Origin: Juglans regia
Taxonomy: Eukaryota; Streptophyta; Magnoliopsida; Fagales; Juglandaceae
Assembly: GCF_001411555.2 (NCBI RefSeq)
Contig: NC_049902.1
Coordinates: 9,617,985 to 9,681,984, forward strand
Length of the DNA stretch: 64,000 nt
Direction of reading: 5' to 3'
Shown: positions 22,913 to 34,238 of the stretch, piece after piece
Position numbering within the stretch: the stretch's first letter is position 1
Layout: every line of letters begins with the position of its first letter
Translations under genes and position numbers: made by a program
Notes under the pieces: model-generated
Databases searched by the model: none
Told to the model about the DNA's origin: nothing
The model's input: the letters and a program-made list of their open reading frames with translations, nothing else

Positions 22913-22957
22913 CGTGATATGAAACATGTTATAAATATGTTATAGGGGACTCAGATC

Positions 22958-23197
22958 GAGATGGGAATTGCTACGCCCACAGAAAATTCTCACTGAAAGG
23001 CAAATGGTTTTTTTTTTCTCCTTTTTTTTCAATCATTTTTTAAACATTTTAAATATTTTTAAAAAATAGAAAAAAATCACAAATTCATTTAAAAACACTT
23101 ACTTTTAATCATTAAGTAAAAAAAATTAAAATAAATAAAATAAAATACAATTCGGTAGAAATTTTCAATAAAAAAATTATGTAGGAATAGAATTTTC
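22958..23197. mobile_element. Possible MITE
   Basis: GGGAATTGCTACGCCCACAG followed by AAAATTCTCACTGAAAGG at the left faces TTCGGTAGAAATTTTC and GAATAGAATTTTCC at the right, imperfectly inverted. No duplication was identified. Confidence 0.35.
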
Positions 23198-24465
23198 CGA
23201 TCGAGATATACGCGGGAGGGTCTAATATGTTGTTGCGTGTCCACTTGGAATGTGCCAAAGAGAAGAAATAATGAAAGGACGTTCACAAAGCCGTAGGCGT
23301 ACAAAGTTGACACCTTCTTGTTGAGTCCAGATCTAGAACTTGCCCCTATCCTACGATTACATTTGAACCAAGTTTCCATTTATTTATAACCACTATTTAT
23401 TTAAAAATTGAAGAAAGTTTCAAGTTTTGGGCCCACACAATAATAAAATATTCCAAACAACTTTGGAAAAGGGAGGAATATCATATTTCCTCCTAAGATT
23501 GTTTTTTACTTTTATTTTTCAAACGATACTTATAACATATTAAGCACGTCAATACCATGATTAGAAACACGATTTTAAAATTAATTCTTTAATTGAAATT
23601 CTCTTTTATAGAGATTTCCGTAGTTAGATCTATATATCAAAATAATTAATTTATCTTAATCTCTTTGATTTAATAACGAAAAATGTTGAAATAAAAACGT
23701 TGAAATAGCGCATACTTATTATACAAAAACTATCATAGAATGATGTGTAGATTATAAAGTTATTTTTATTATAAAATAGATTATATGAAACCACTTTAAT
23801 TTATGAGTTTATTTTTATATAATTTATTTATGTCTGTAATATCTCTCGTCATTAATACATGGTTTATACTTATCTTACATGTTAATTGTGTGGTTTTTTT
23901 TTTTTTTTTTTTTACTTTTTCTTTTTAAATTACATATATATAATGCATTTATTTCTATAAATGATTATAACATGACAAATATGTGCTAATGTAAATTTTT
24001 TTCCTCTAAACTAGCATAGTTTAGATAGAGGGAATATTTTGATATACATACCTCTAGCCTTAGAGATCTCTTTTGGATTTTTCTAAAACTACAAGAATCA
24101 ATTTTTTTTTTAAAAAAAAAAAAATCAAACCCACAATCAATATAAAACATATTTTAAGTATTTTATAAAAATTTTATCATTCATTTAAATTTTTTAATCT
24201 GAATTATAATACATTTTAAGTAATTAACTATTTTATAAACACATAAAACTATTTAAAATATATCCTATTATCCCAAATTGTTAAGATGTTAAAATCTAAA
24301 ATGACTAATTAGAGTATTTTTTTTGTAAAAAAAAAAAAAAAAAGTTGAAATCCAAACATATTTTTAACTTAACAACATCTCAAAAAATAAAACTCTGTTT
24401 TTTCAAGACTTTTATTTCACAATCATGCATATTTTTCTGTGTTTTGTTTTTCCCTTCCTGTATCT
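23198..24465. other. AT-rich upstream region of the ALIS gene
   Basis: No gene is seen. A half-copy of the AATAAACTCATAAA-type MITE lies near 23740-23850 (TTATTTTTATTATAAAATAGATTA...AATTTATGAGTTTATTTTTATA). Several T and A runs are present. Confidence 0.45.
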
Positions 24466-24840
24466 GTCATATAAAAATCAACAGAAAATTACAATACTGC
24501 AGTCGCCGATTCCAGAGTCCAACCGCGTCTGCTGTATTGGATTGGTTTGACCACCAATTCCAGAGTCTCTCCTATAGAAAGACGGGGAGAGAAAATTCAG
24601 CTATCTGTTCATCCTTTCAAAAGTCAAAACAGTACCAAAAGCCAAACCACCCCCTCACCCTCCCTCTTGCGATAACTACAACAGCGACGACAACAACCGA
24701 ATACCCTCTCTCTGTCTCTTTGTGTCTGAAATCTCGAGGCTTTTTCATTCTAATTCACTCTCTTTTCTGGGTCGTCGTGTTCTTCCTTTTAAATCTTGAT
24801 ATTCAACAAAAAAACAGAGCAGGAAACAGTCTTGGCTGTG
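24466..24840 (+). promoter_or_regulatory. Core promoter and 5' leader of the ALIS gene
   Basis: A TATA-like stretch CATATAAAAATCA is at 24469-24481. I infer a start of transcription near 24500. The stretch up to the start codon is CT-rich (CTCTCTCTGTCTCTTTG) and I found no upstream ATG in it, so translation should begin at the first ATG, 24841. Not tested against transcripts. Confidence 0.5.
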
Positions 24841-27800
24841 ATGAGTACGAATACTGCATCGTCGAGCTCGGGGGCCGCTGGATCGGCGGATGCGTCAGCT
24901 CCCAGGAGGAATTCCAAGCGACCCAAGTGTAATTTCCTCTCAGAAGTTTTGTTTTTTTTCATGGTTCTTTGTTTTTTCTGACGGGGGGGAAGTGCAGAGG
25001 TTTGGTCTGTTTCCTAAATATCCACTTGCAATTTGGTAGATAAGTTTCATCTGTTTTGTTTTTTCGATTTATAATTAGATACTTTTTATTAAGTGAGTTT
25101 TAGTTCCAAAATTCACGAATATGTTTTTTGACTGTAATTGGGAGGAACCCAGATGAATTATTTTTCAAAAACCTTTCTTGGTTTATGTTTTATTTTTTTA
25201 GTACTTTGTGCGATATCAGTGTCTTTATGTTCCATGCGATGTGTCTGATTGCGTTAATGAGCTCGGTTTTCGCCTATCTGTGAGCCTTTTGGGGTTCGGT
25301 CTGCTTTGGTTTGTTAAATTAACAATTTTCTGTTATGGATCGAAATTATCTGTGCCTTGTTTACTAATACAAACCCACATATAAATTATATACATATATT
25401 GGAATCTCTTTATGCTTGTGCTTTCACTTAATTCTGTCCCTAAAGTGCGATTTAACTTTCTATTCATGTTTATCTTGGTTTTATAGTTAATAGCTTGGCT
25501 TTTATTCTTGTAACTGGTTGACCTTTTCTTCTTTCTTGAAAAAAAATAACTGCCCTGAAGTATACAAAATGAACACCAAAGCAGATCTAGAGAAGGAGAC
25601 AAGAAAATCATGAAAAACTAGCCTATTAAAATCTAAAGAAGCTACCTGAAGGGATAGAGCATCGAGAATGAAACTGCTTTTAGAAGTGCCTTCGTTAACC
25701 AAATGCTCCTCCAAGTGAAGTGGTTGCTTGAGGTGTAAGGACTTATGTTTAACAGTATCGATACAAGAAAATGTCGAACAGCGAGCATCCCTTTGTTAGA
25801 ACGTGGCCAAAAATCTTATCTTCACCCCCAAGACATAATCTAGTAGAGTTCAAGAGACTAAAGAACTTAATGTATGCACCAACCTCTCAAGTTTCTTTGA
25901 AAAACATTCCACCGTGGGGAACCACTGGAGAACTTCAATAGAGTGACCATTAAAACACCTAGCGCACACGCAATACTGTACCCTTTTGGAAAGTTTCCTT
26001 GAGGGCCCTTTTATCACACCATAAGTCATGTTAAAACCAAGTCCTAGAGCTATCGGCCATCATAAGTTTAGTATGACTGGAAAAAATGCCATCCTCTTTG
26101 ATATTTTTTCCATAACCCCACACCATGTGACCTAGGTACCTCACCAGAATATCACCCACCCCAAGCATAATCAAATTTAGATTTGAATTAGTAACATTTC
26201 TAGTGTTCAAGATGGATGACTATGAACTCTGGAAAATATATTGAGATAACCCAAGTTATTTTAATCTAATCCTAGAACTGGTTTATACCTATCAAGTCTT
26301 TTACCATTCTTCTTGCTTGGAATTTTGAGATTTTCATATATTTACGTATTTTCAATGAATAAATTAGTTTGTCACAGCTGGAACATTCCAAAGTACTAAT
26401 CATATTAATTGTAAGCCTTCTTGTGATTAATTGTGTTTATTTAATGCTGCTGTTTTAAGCTTCTTATAGGCTGATCTAGATGTCTTCAAGCTAAGGTAGT
26501 AAGGTGGGCTAGTTTTTGAAGGCTTTGTCAAATAAATGAAACTTCGAGTAGGGGTGACAATTGCATGGATTTTTTTTTTTTTTTTAATTTACTGGTTTTA
26601 TCCATTAAAGCATTTGGGCTATAAGCTCAAAGGGTGCAATCCAAGTACACAAGAAATATACAAGTGGAAAAACCCAATCAGCATTAAAGCCAACGAAAAA
26701 GAGCGCAAAAATGTACGAGGTTAGAAACATCAATGATGGCATTAACAGAACACCACTCAGAAAGTGACCTTAAGAAACCAAAGTTGTAAAGCTGAACTCC
26801 TCTTCTCACAATCCTTGGAACTTCAGGCATTTTGTTTTCTCCAAATGCTCTACAATATACAAGAAGGGATCACATTCCAAACAACATTAAGGTCGTTCCG
26901 ACTAAATCTTCCTTTCCAACATGCCAAAAGCTCCACCACATATTTAGGCAACCTAGTTTACTCCAAACCTCTTAAGGACCAAACACTACAAATCTCTTGT
27001 AATATTGCAATTGAGAAAAAAAAATGTTGCAATCGAGAAGGTGCTCAGCAGTTTGCTAATTTCATATATATATATATGTAACACCTATCCATTGCTACAA
27101 TATGATGCTTATGAAGGTTATCCAAAGTGAGATTTTTTCCTAAAAGATGCAGTCCACCAGAAACTGACACCCTCAAAGGTGCCTTGGATCTCCAAATGCT
27201 CTTCTAACTGGAAACAAAAAAGGTTAAACTTTAGGAAGGAGGGCTTGGTAAAATGATTTAACCTCAAAAGATTTTCCTTTTGTAGAACATGGATCAGCAT
27301 TATATGCTTAAAACTACTTTAGAATCTTTGCTGATATTGCTAAAATAATTTTTTACGACCTCTGAAACTTGTCTGGAATTTTAACTGACTAAAGAGAGCT
27401 CCGTTTACGAAATTTCAGATTCTAAGTTTACTCAGCAGGAACTTCCAGCATGCAAGCCAATTCTTACACCAAAATGGGTGAGCGTTGTAATTGCTTGTTT
27501 TAGTATCTGGCAGGGGACATTATCAGTATGCATGCCAATCATCATTAACATAAATCTCTGTCTCCCTTCCTCCCCCTCCACCCTCTCTGTGCAGGTGATT
27601 TCAGCATTCCTGCTTGTTAGTGTTGTCTTCATTCCGATTGGAGTTGCTTCCTTGTTTGCTTCCCGGGATGTATGTCTAAGCATGACCCAATCTTTTGTGG
27701 TTTATTTGTTGTTCCACATATAGTTTATTTGGAAATCTGTTTCCTTTTATCAGGTTGTTGAAATTGTTGATCGGTATGAAACTGAATGCATACCACCGGA

Positions 27801-30800
27801 CAAAAGAAGTGATAAGGTCAAATACATACAAACCACTGAAAATACAACTTGCAGCCGAACTCTAACAGTAAGCTTCCTCTGGAACAAGTGCTCATTTATG
27901 CTATTGTTTTTCTTTTTAATTAGAGGGCTATTCCCACTGCTGTAATTCTTCAGCAGCTATGGTGGTAGTAGTAGGGGATCTTAGAAGCTACCATATCATC
28001 TCTGGCATGTAATGTTCTTATGCATAGTGTTTTATTTTTTATTTTGATAAGCATGCATACTGTTTTATTTATAGTGATAGTCTTGAATCCTGAGTTTACA
28101 AAATTGAAAAAATTATTATTTTTTATCATTTAAATGGAAGGTACCGAAGCGAATGAAGCATCCTATATTTGTGTACTATCAACTTGACAATTTCTATCAG
28201 AATCATCGCAGGTACTCATCCCGTGCCTTTGTCATATCTTCCAAATGTGCTTAATATGATTGATGCTATATAGAGTTATAGCATCTAAAAAATCTTGTAG
28301 TTATTTTTGTCAATAAAGATGACTTGTGGTGCAGGAGTGCACCTTCTTCTTATATGTTTTTGTGACATTGTAATCTTAAACTGTAGCCATTGTTAGGTAC
28401 CAAAGAAGGAGCCACAATATTTTATATTTTCAAGTATGAAAAAAATCACAAAGACTTGCTTGTCAGTGCGTGAGAATGTGTATATCAACTAAGCATGTGT
28501 CTGGGTGTGATGCGGGTGGGCTTGTGGGGCTGTGTGCATGAGTGTGAGCTTTGAAGAGCAACTAAGCATGTCTGCACGATCTCTTGATATCATGTCTCTT
28601 TGTTCTCCCTATTCTCCCTACTTGGGTGCTTTTTCTTATATATGTCTTGTGTACTTGGGTTACACCATTTTGTGCTTTTTATAAAGTCGATTTATTAAAA
28701 AAAAAAATCCTAGGGGACAGGCTGGGCATTCACACAGATAGCCGCCCATCCCAAGTGTGCTTTCCATATTGATTTAGTAGTAGTTCTCTCTCATTGACAA
28801 ATATGCGACCATGTAGTTTTCATTTATAGCACCACCTTTTTTTCTTGATTGAAAGTTTATCCCATGTTTGTGTACTTGGTTGGGATCGGAATCATCAGAT
28901 CCTATGTGAGGCACTCCACCACAAATAAAGTCTTCGGAAAAATGAGATCAAATGATAATATTTGATAACTCCTGTAGTATGACACGCGAAGGACAAAAGT
29001 TACATGCTTTGTTGACTTGAGAATGAAAGAAAGTGTCTTGCATTGTGGTACCCTATATGTCAGCTTCAGGAATGAGGGCAGCTATGTGCTACATCAATCT
29101 CATATCTCACAATTTTTTGGGGGAATATAAATTTAAAGAGAAACACATCAGGCAGGGGTAGAAATCCCCAACAAATACCCCAAGATCTAGCTCCTCCCAG
29201 TTTGGAACTTGGTGTTCTTAGTTGTATACCTTCTGTATACTTGGGCGATGCCTTGTTTCAATAAAATTTTATTTTGCTTATAAGTAAAACACCCCAAGAT
29301 CTCACCTTTTGCAATTACTTCTATATATTGTGAACTTTGTTTTTTTCTGTTAAATCTTTTTCCAGTATCTTTATACTTGGTTCTTAAAAGAGTTCACTTT
29401 TGGTCATTATGAATGGATTTATATAATGTAGGTATGTGAAAAGCCGAAGTGATGCACAGTTGAAAAAAAATTCAAGTGCTGACGATGTGAGCTCTTGTAA
29501 GCCTGAAGATATGGCAAATGGGAAATCAATTGTTCCTTGTGGTCTTATTGCTTGGAGTTTGTTTAATGACACATATAGCTTTTCACGCAACAACCAGCAA
29601 TTGAACGTGAACAAGAAGGATATTTCTTGGAAGAGTGATAGGGAGAACAAGTTTGGCAAAGATGTCTATCCTACCAACTTTCAGAATGGAACTCTTAAAG
29701 GTGGTGCCAGCCTTAATCCCCTTATACCAGTAAGCCTTCCACTACTATTCTGGTAGAGTTGATGTATGACCGTTATCATATTTGTGCACAATAGTTAGAC
29801 TTTCTGGACCAAATGGAGCATTTATATTCATTATTGAAGGGGAAATGTGTTCCTTTACGAGGGGATGTCACTCCAGTATACAGGATCTGTGCAAGAGGAT
29901 TTCCTGACCAACCAAACTCGACTCTTATAGGTTAAGATAGCTAAAAGTTCTAAAAGGGTAAATAATAAAGAAATACAGCTGGTATGAACATAATGCGAAT
30001 TAAATAATGATCTAAAAATTCATATTGAGTTTGTGCGTTCCAATTGCATATCCCACAGAAAAGAAAAAAAAAAAAAAAAAAAAAGAGGCTCTATGCAAAG
30101 GAATTTCCACGTCTCAATTTTTTTTCTTTTTAAATTCCTGATGCCACATAACCTACTACGGAACTGTTCTCAAGATTACTTTACCCTTCCTTGGCCACCC
30201 TCCCCAACTCTAAAGGAACTCTGACAAATTATCAGAGACGTTTGTTAGCTATGTTTAGAAACAAAGACTGTCTCTCAAATCCTTCTCCTGCTAGCTGATT
30301 TTTGCAACGTTTGCTGATTGATCTTTCTAAAGATGCTGGAGGAATGCTGATTGCCCTTCCACAAAAGTCCTTTTTCAAATCCAAAGACAGTCTTCCTCCC
30401 CACCTAAAATAGCACCGCCTTTGCAATTTTACAAGACAAATTCAAATGCACAATTTACCTGTAATTGCCCTTTCACCTTGTTTTATTTGAATGGCTACTA
30501 GGTGTAGTTTTTGAGTCTTGCCAAAACTTGCTTCATTCAATGTGGGAAATGGCTTACCTGGTCAGATCTATTTTGTGTAACAGTTGAGTGAGCAGGAGGA
30601 CCTCATTGTTTGGATGCGAACCGCAGCTCTGCCAACCTTCAGAAAGTTGTATGGGAAGATAGAGGTGGATCTCCAGGCAAATGATATCATACAAGTGATA
30701 TTGGAGAATAATTACAATACATACAGCTTTAATGGCAAGAAGAAGCTTGTGCTTTCTACAACTAGCTGGCTTGGTGGAAAGAATGACTTTCTTGGCATTG

Positions 30801-31893
30801 CTTATCTCACCGTCGGCGGGTTGTGCTTTGTCTTGGCTCTGACTTTCACTGTAGTATATCTTGTTAAGCCAAGGTAATTTCTTAAACACGTACTCAGCCT
30901 GTTATGTAGGCCTCTCTATAAGAGTGAGGCTGTTGGTAGGTGGCCCCATGTGAGCTTTCCTATTTTGCAGCCTAATTTACTGTACACGTGTTTGACTGGT
31001 CACTGGGAAAACATGCTAGGGTCGACTAGTGTTCCATGCCTAATTGCATTAGCATCCAGGTACTGCACAGGTTTAAACTTATTGGGTTTGGTGAAATGGA
31101 AAGTTAACTTTTCGCCTCATTCTATCTAATTGCAAAATGATTTGGGCATGGCCTTTTGATCATGGAACTTATGAGGCTCTCAACTAGCTGCTAGGCAAGC
31201 ATGTGCAGTTATGTAGATTAATGCATCAAATGTAGGCACATAGAAGCTTTTGAATCTCTCCATCCACCCTGGGGCCACTAACTAATCTAATAAAATAAAA
31301 AAATAAATAAAAAGGAACGAAGAAAGATAAATAAAAAGCTTCCACTTTGGCTAGTGTATCCACATTTCCTTATATAGCTTCTCATCCTTTGTAGCAGCTC
31401 TGTTTCTGTTATATGAAGACACATTTATTCTCTGGTATATCTTACTGCTAGTCTTCCTTAAAAGTATATTTATTTTTTATAAGTGAAGTCTTACGAAAAA
31501 ATGTATATATTTTTCTTTTAAAATTAGCAAATATCCTGTGTAATGCTCTAGATTAGGTTCATTTCATTGGCCCCAACCCAATAATTAAAAACTGCCCCAT
31601 TATCTTATTGTTCTTGTGGTTAATTAATCCAAGATATTGAAGCAATGGGAATACATGATAGAATAAATAAATCTATGTCAATGCCAATTTCAGTCAATGG
31701 GGAGGGTAGGTTGGATGAGATTTTGTCTGGATGCTTAAAATTATTGTGCCATGCTATGCTGTTTGTGGATCTTAGGGAATTCCTGGGCAAAATAGTTTTC
31801 TTGCAACTTATCTCACTTTCTGTTCTCTCTATTTTCAGGAGACTTGGTGATCCTTCATACCTGTCATGGAACAGAAATCCAGGAGGGCGGTAG
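24841..31893 (+). CDS. ALIS: ALA-interacting subunit (CDC50/LEM3 family), eight coding exons
   Basis: This is the beta subunit of P4-ATPase phospholipid flippases; in the family it is needed for exit of the ATPase from the ER and for flippase activity. Coding exons by splice sites: 24841-24928, 27419-27477, 27595-27669, 27754-27867, 28141-28211, 29432-29729, 30584-30873, 31839-31893. All introns are GT-AG and the sum is 1050 nt, giving 349 residues, the usual family length. Visible features: family motif FTQQELPACKPILTPKW (about residues 33-49), membrane segment 1 at about 50-72, an ectodomain with VYYQLDNFYQNHRRYVKSRSD and PCGLIAWSLFNDTYSF, N-glycosylation sites at N104 (NTT) and in NDT and NGT, and membrane segment 2 at about 304-329. 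It ends WNRNPGGR. No frame break was found. Intron 1 (2.5 kb) holds LINE fragments. Exon edges were read by eye. Confidence 0.95.
25540..26210 (-). mobile_element. LINE-derived fragment in ALIS intron 1
   Basis: AAAAAAAATAACTGCCCTGAAG is followed by a tail-like TATACAAAATGAACACC and then degenerate sequence resembling antisense plant L1 3' regions. The frames are broken. The assignment rests on layout and wording of the 3' end only. Confidence 0.35.
26571..27300 (-). mobile_element. 5'-truncated LINE fragment in ALIS intron 1
   Basis: A T run at about 26571-26585 is followed by GGGTGCAATCCAAGTACACAAG, the antisense form of L1 3' ends (compare 39037-39060 and 62578-62600). The rest is degenerate antisense sequence with no long frame. 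Its upper limit is approximate. Confidence 0.5.
28560..28708 (+). mobile_element. LINE 3'-end fragment in ALIS intron 5
   Basis: CTTGTGTACTTGGGTTACACC and GTCGATTTATT precede an A run at 28697-28707. This resembles the 3' ends of plus-strand L1 copies elsewhere in the window. Confidence 0.45.
29020..29290 (+). mobile_element. LINE 3'-end fragment in ALIS intron 5
   Basis: It ends TGTATACTTGGGCGATGCC, then TTTCAATAAAATTTTATTTTGC and TTATAAGTAAAAC, like the 3' ends of LINEs E and F. The 5' limit is unclear. Confidence 0.4.
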
Positions 31894-32604
31894 AAAGTTT
31901 CTGGACCGCTGCTGATACCTTGTCTCGTGCATTTCGCGGTGGACAATGTTTTATGATGTAATATTATGTGCACTTCATACTTGCGTGAACAGCACTGAGA
32001 TTGTTGATAAATTTTCTGGATAGATATGCAACAAGCTCTTTATTTTAAGACAGTCAACGTTTTGAATTTAAACCATTATTGCTCTTTTGGTTTTATATGT
32101 ATCTCTATATGATTTTTTTTGGTGGGATCTCTGTGATGTTCTTATGAGAACTTATTTTCAATGTTTAAAGAATGTGAGACCCATATTCTGCTCATGGCTT
32201 CTTATGGTTGCAGATAGCAGCAAGCCAGCGAGATTAATGATCATGGTGCGCCGGAATAGGTGTAATAAAATCATCTTTGTTCTTTAGCCAGGTTTATCAA
32301 AAGTACATGAAAAAACTGGAAGGAAAAAGACCAAGAAAATGCATGAACATGATAACAAAGAGTAATAGCAAGGGAGCCTAAAGTTGCGAAACTATATTGA
32401 AATACTAATTAAATGGTTAAACTCACAAGATCTCATCAACTTAATTTTTTTTGGGGGGTAATTGGTGCTTAAATATCTGGATGTTGAATTCAAATCTTAG
32501 GGCTCAGTTCGTTGGTTTTGATAGTGGCGAAATGCGAAACTCAACAGCATTCAAGTGTCATGAGAGAACCAAATGCAAGATGAGCAGTGCTACAACAAAA
32601 CAAC

Positions 32605-32757
32605 AGAGATCTTATAAGAATAAACTCATAAACTGATATAATTTTGTGTTACATTAGATATATTTGCAATCAAAGTAGCGTTACAATTTGATGTATTACA
32701 TAAAATCACGTCAGTTTATGAATTTACTTTTATGAAATTTCTTTGTTGCAAAAAATT
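32605..32757. mobile_element. MITE, AATAAACTCATAAACTGA termini
   Basis: AGAATAAACTCATAAACTGA faces TCAGTTTATGAATTTACTTT, about 20 bp of near-perfect inverted repeat. The interior has TTACATAAAATCACG. Relatives occur near 840 and 23740. Confidence 0.7.
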
Positions 32758-32782
32758 TCTCATGCAAGATATACTTACATTC

Positions 32783-32809
<27 letters not shown>
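32783..32809. repeat. (AT)n microsatellite
   Basis: About 13 uninterrupted AT units. Confidence 0.9.
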
Positions 32810-32817
<8 letters not shown>

Positions 32818-34109
32818 AAGCATATTTCTACGAGCCATATGCATAGATGTAATATTTCTTGAGCATTTTGTAGGATATCATTGACCTAGTTTAGTTTACC
32901 ACAATGGACGATCTTACGAGAGCATGCACGGCAGATCCATTATCGTCCAAGTGAAATAACTTGAGAAATTAAGTAATTTACATACCCGAACTTGATGGGT
33001 CTTTCCCGGAAAATCTTGCATTCTTTCAAACTGTTTGGTCTTGCATATATACTTTATTGAAGTCGGTAATCAAAGTACTTGCGCCAATCACACGGCTACA
33101 CGACAAGTTATTATTCCATGGATTTTTCGGAATTTCCCAGCTTTATAGGCATTGGATCCAAGTAGAGATCTGATGTCAGTTGCTAATGTTGGTACTTGGT
33201 AGTCTCAGATTGCGTGAAAGAAGTGGTGATCACTTGAGAATCTCCTTTGAATTATTGTTTTAAGAACCTGTGTAACTGCTCCTATGTTCTTATTTGTTCC
33301 CTTTGATCTTATCCATGTATGATATAACTTCAAAATTACTGTTGTTCTTTGGAGTCTTTTGACCTCTTCAGGAAGTCAGACAGAACGATCGATTTACCCA
33401 AAAGAAAAGGATAAAAGCAATTTATTAGTATTCATGAACTAGACTCTAGAGTCTAGACTCCTGTTCTGAGAATGTGTCAATGCTTCTAATAATAATAACA
33501 ATTGCCCTTTGGAATTGGATAATGTTCTTCACTGGGAATAAATCTCCAACTAAAATATCATCAAACACAACACTAACAAGCAACACAAAAGTGGGTACCA
33601 ATTGGCTCAACTGATAAATCTCTCATGGTCGTATAAATAATTAGAAATCAAATCCAGCTTGTGTCTTAGGAAGCGGGGTTTTGGGGAAAAAGAGGGCTAA
33701 TTTCCATTGGTAACACATAAACCCAATGAAACTCCAATGAGAAAGGAAAAAATCTGGATAAGTTGCACAAAAGTCCATTTAAGGTGGTTTTTTTTATGAG
33801 CATTAAAGACCCATATAAGTCTGCATCTATAAGGGGGGAGCAACACTATAAAGGAGCTACAAGGACAAGGATTGTGAGAAAGAACATTAATTGAGATGGC
33901 GAGAACCGACATGATCATCTATGATTTGATCGAAAAATGCAGCTCTAGATAAGAAATTAAGCAGTGGATAGGATTTGATATCTGCAGGATAGGCTTAGTT
34001 GCTCTACATGATATTCACGTTTTGCAAGATTCTGGTCCTCTCTATATGGGTTAGATTCAGCACTTCATGGCAGCTTTCCCCTTTTTTTCATCAGATGATG
34101 GCTTTCCAT

Positions 34110-34238
34110 TCACAGTACTCTTAGGAAAACATTGGAAAGATATGCACCTTCTGGGTAGGATGGGTCAATAGGATGATCGCAGGCTGCTCCTGCCTGTCGT
34201 AGAACAGTAATTTTCCTCCCTGCCATTGATGCAGCACC
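34110..34238 (-). CDS. RlmI-like gene, last exon
   Basis: Acceptor TTTGTGATCAG. It encodes [20 protein letters not shown], then [16 protein letters not shown] and FLRVL, followed by TGA. The match to the conserved C-terminus of the family is strong and complete. Confidence 0.9.
   Translation of the reverse strand, partial: GAASMAGRKITVLRQAGAACDHPIDPSYPEGAYLSNVFLRVL

Larger units (their letters stand above)
31894..34109. other. Convergent intergenic region and 3' UTRs
   Basis: This lies between the stop codon of the ALIS gene and the stop codon of the RlmI-like gene, so it holds both 3' ends. It contains a MITE (about 32605-32757) and an (AT)n microsatellite (32783-32809). No other gene was recognised; short frames such as 33697-33918 have no family features. 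Confidence 0.6.

Noticed and set aside
24345..24932. 195-codon frame upstream of the ALIS gene
   Set aside because: It runs through the promoter and 5' leader and overlaps the real first exon in another frame.
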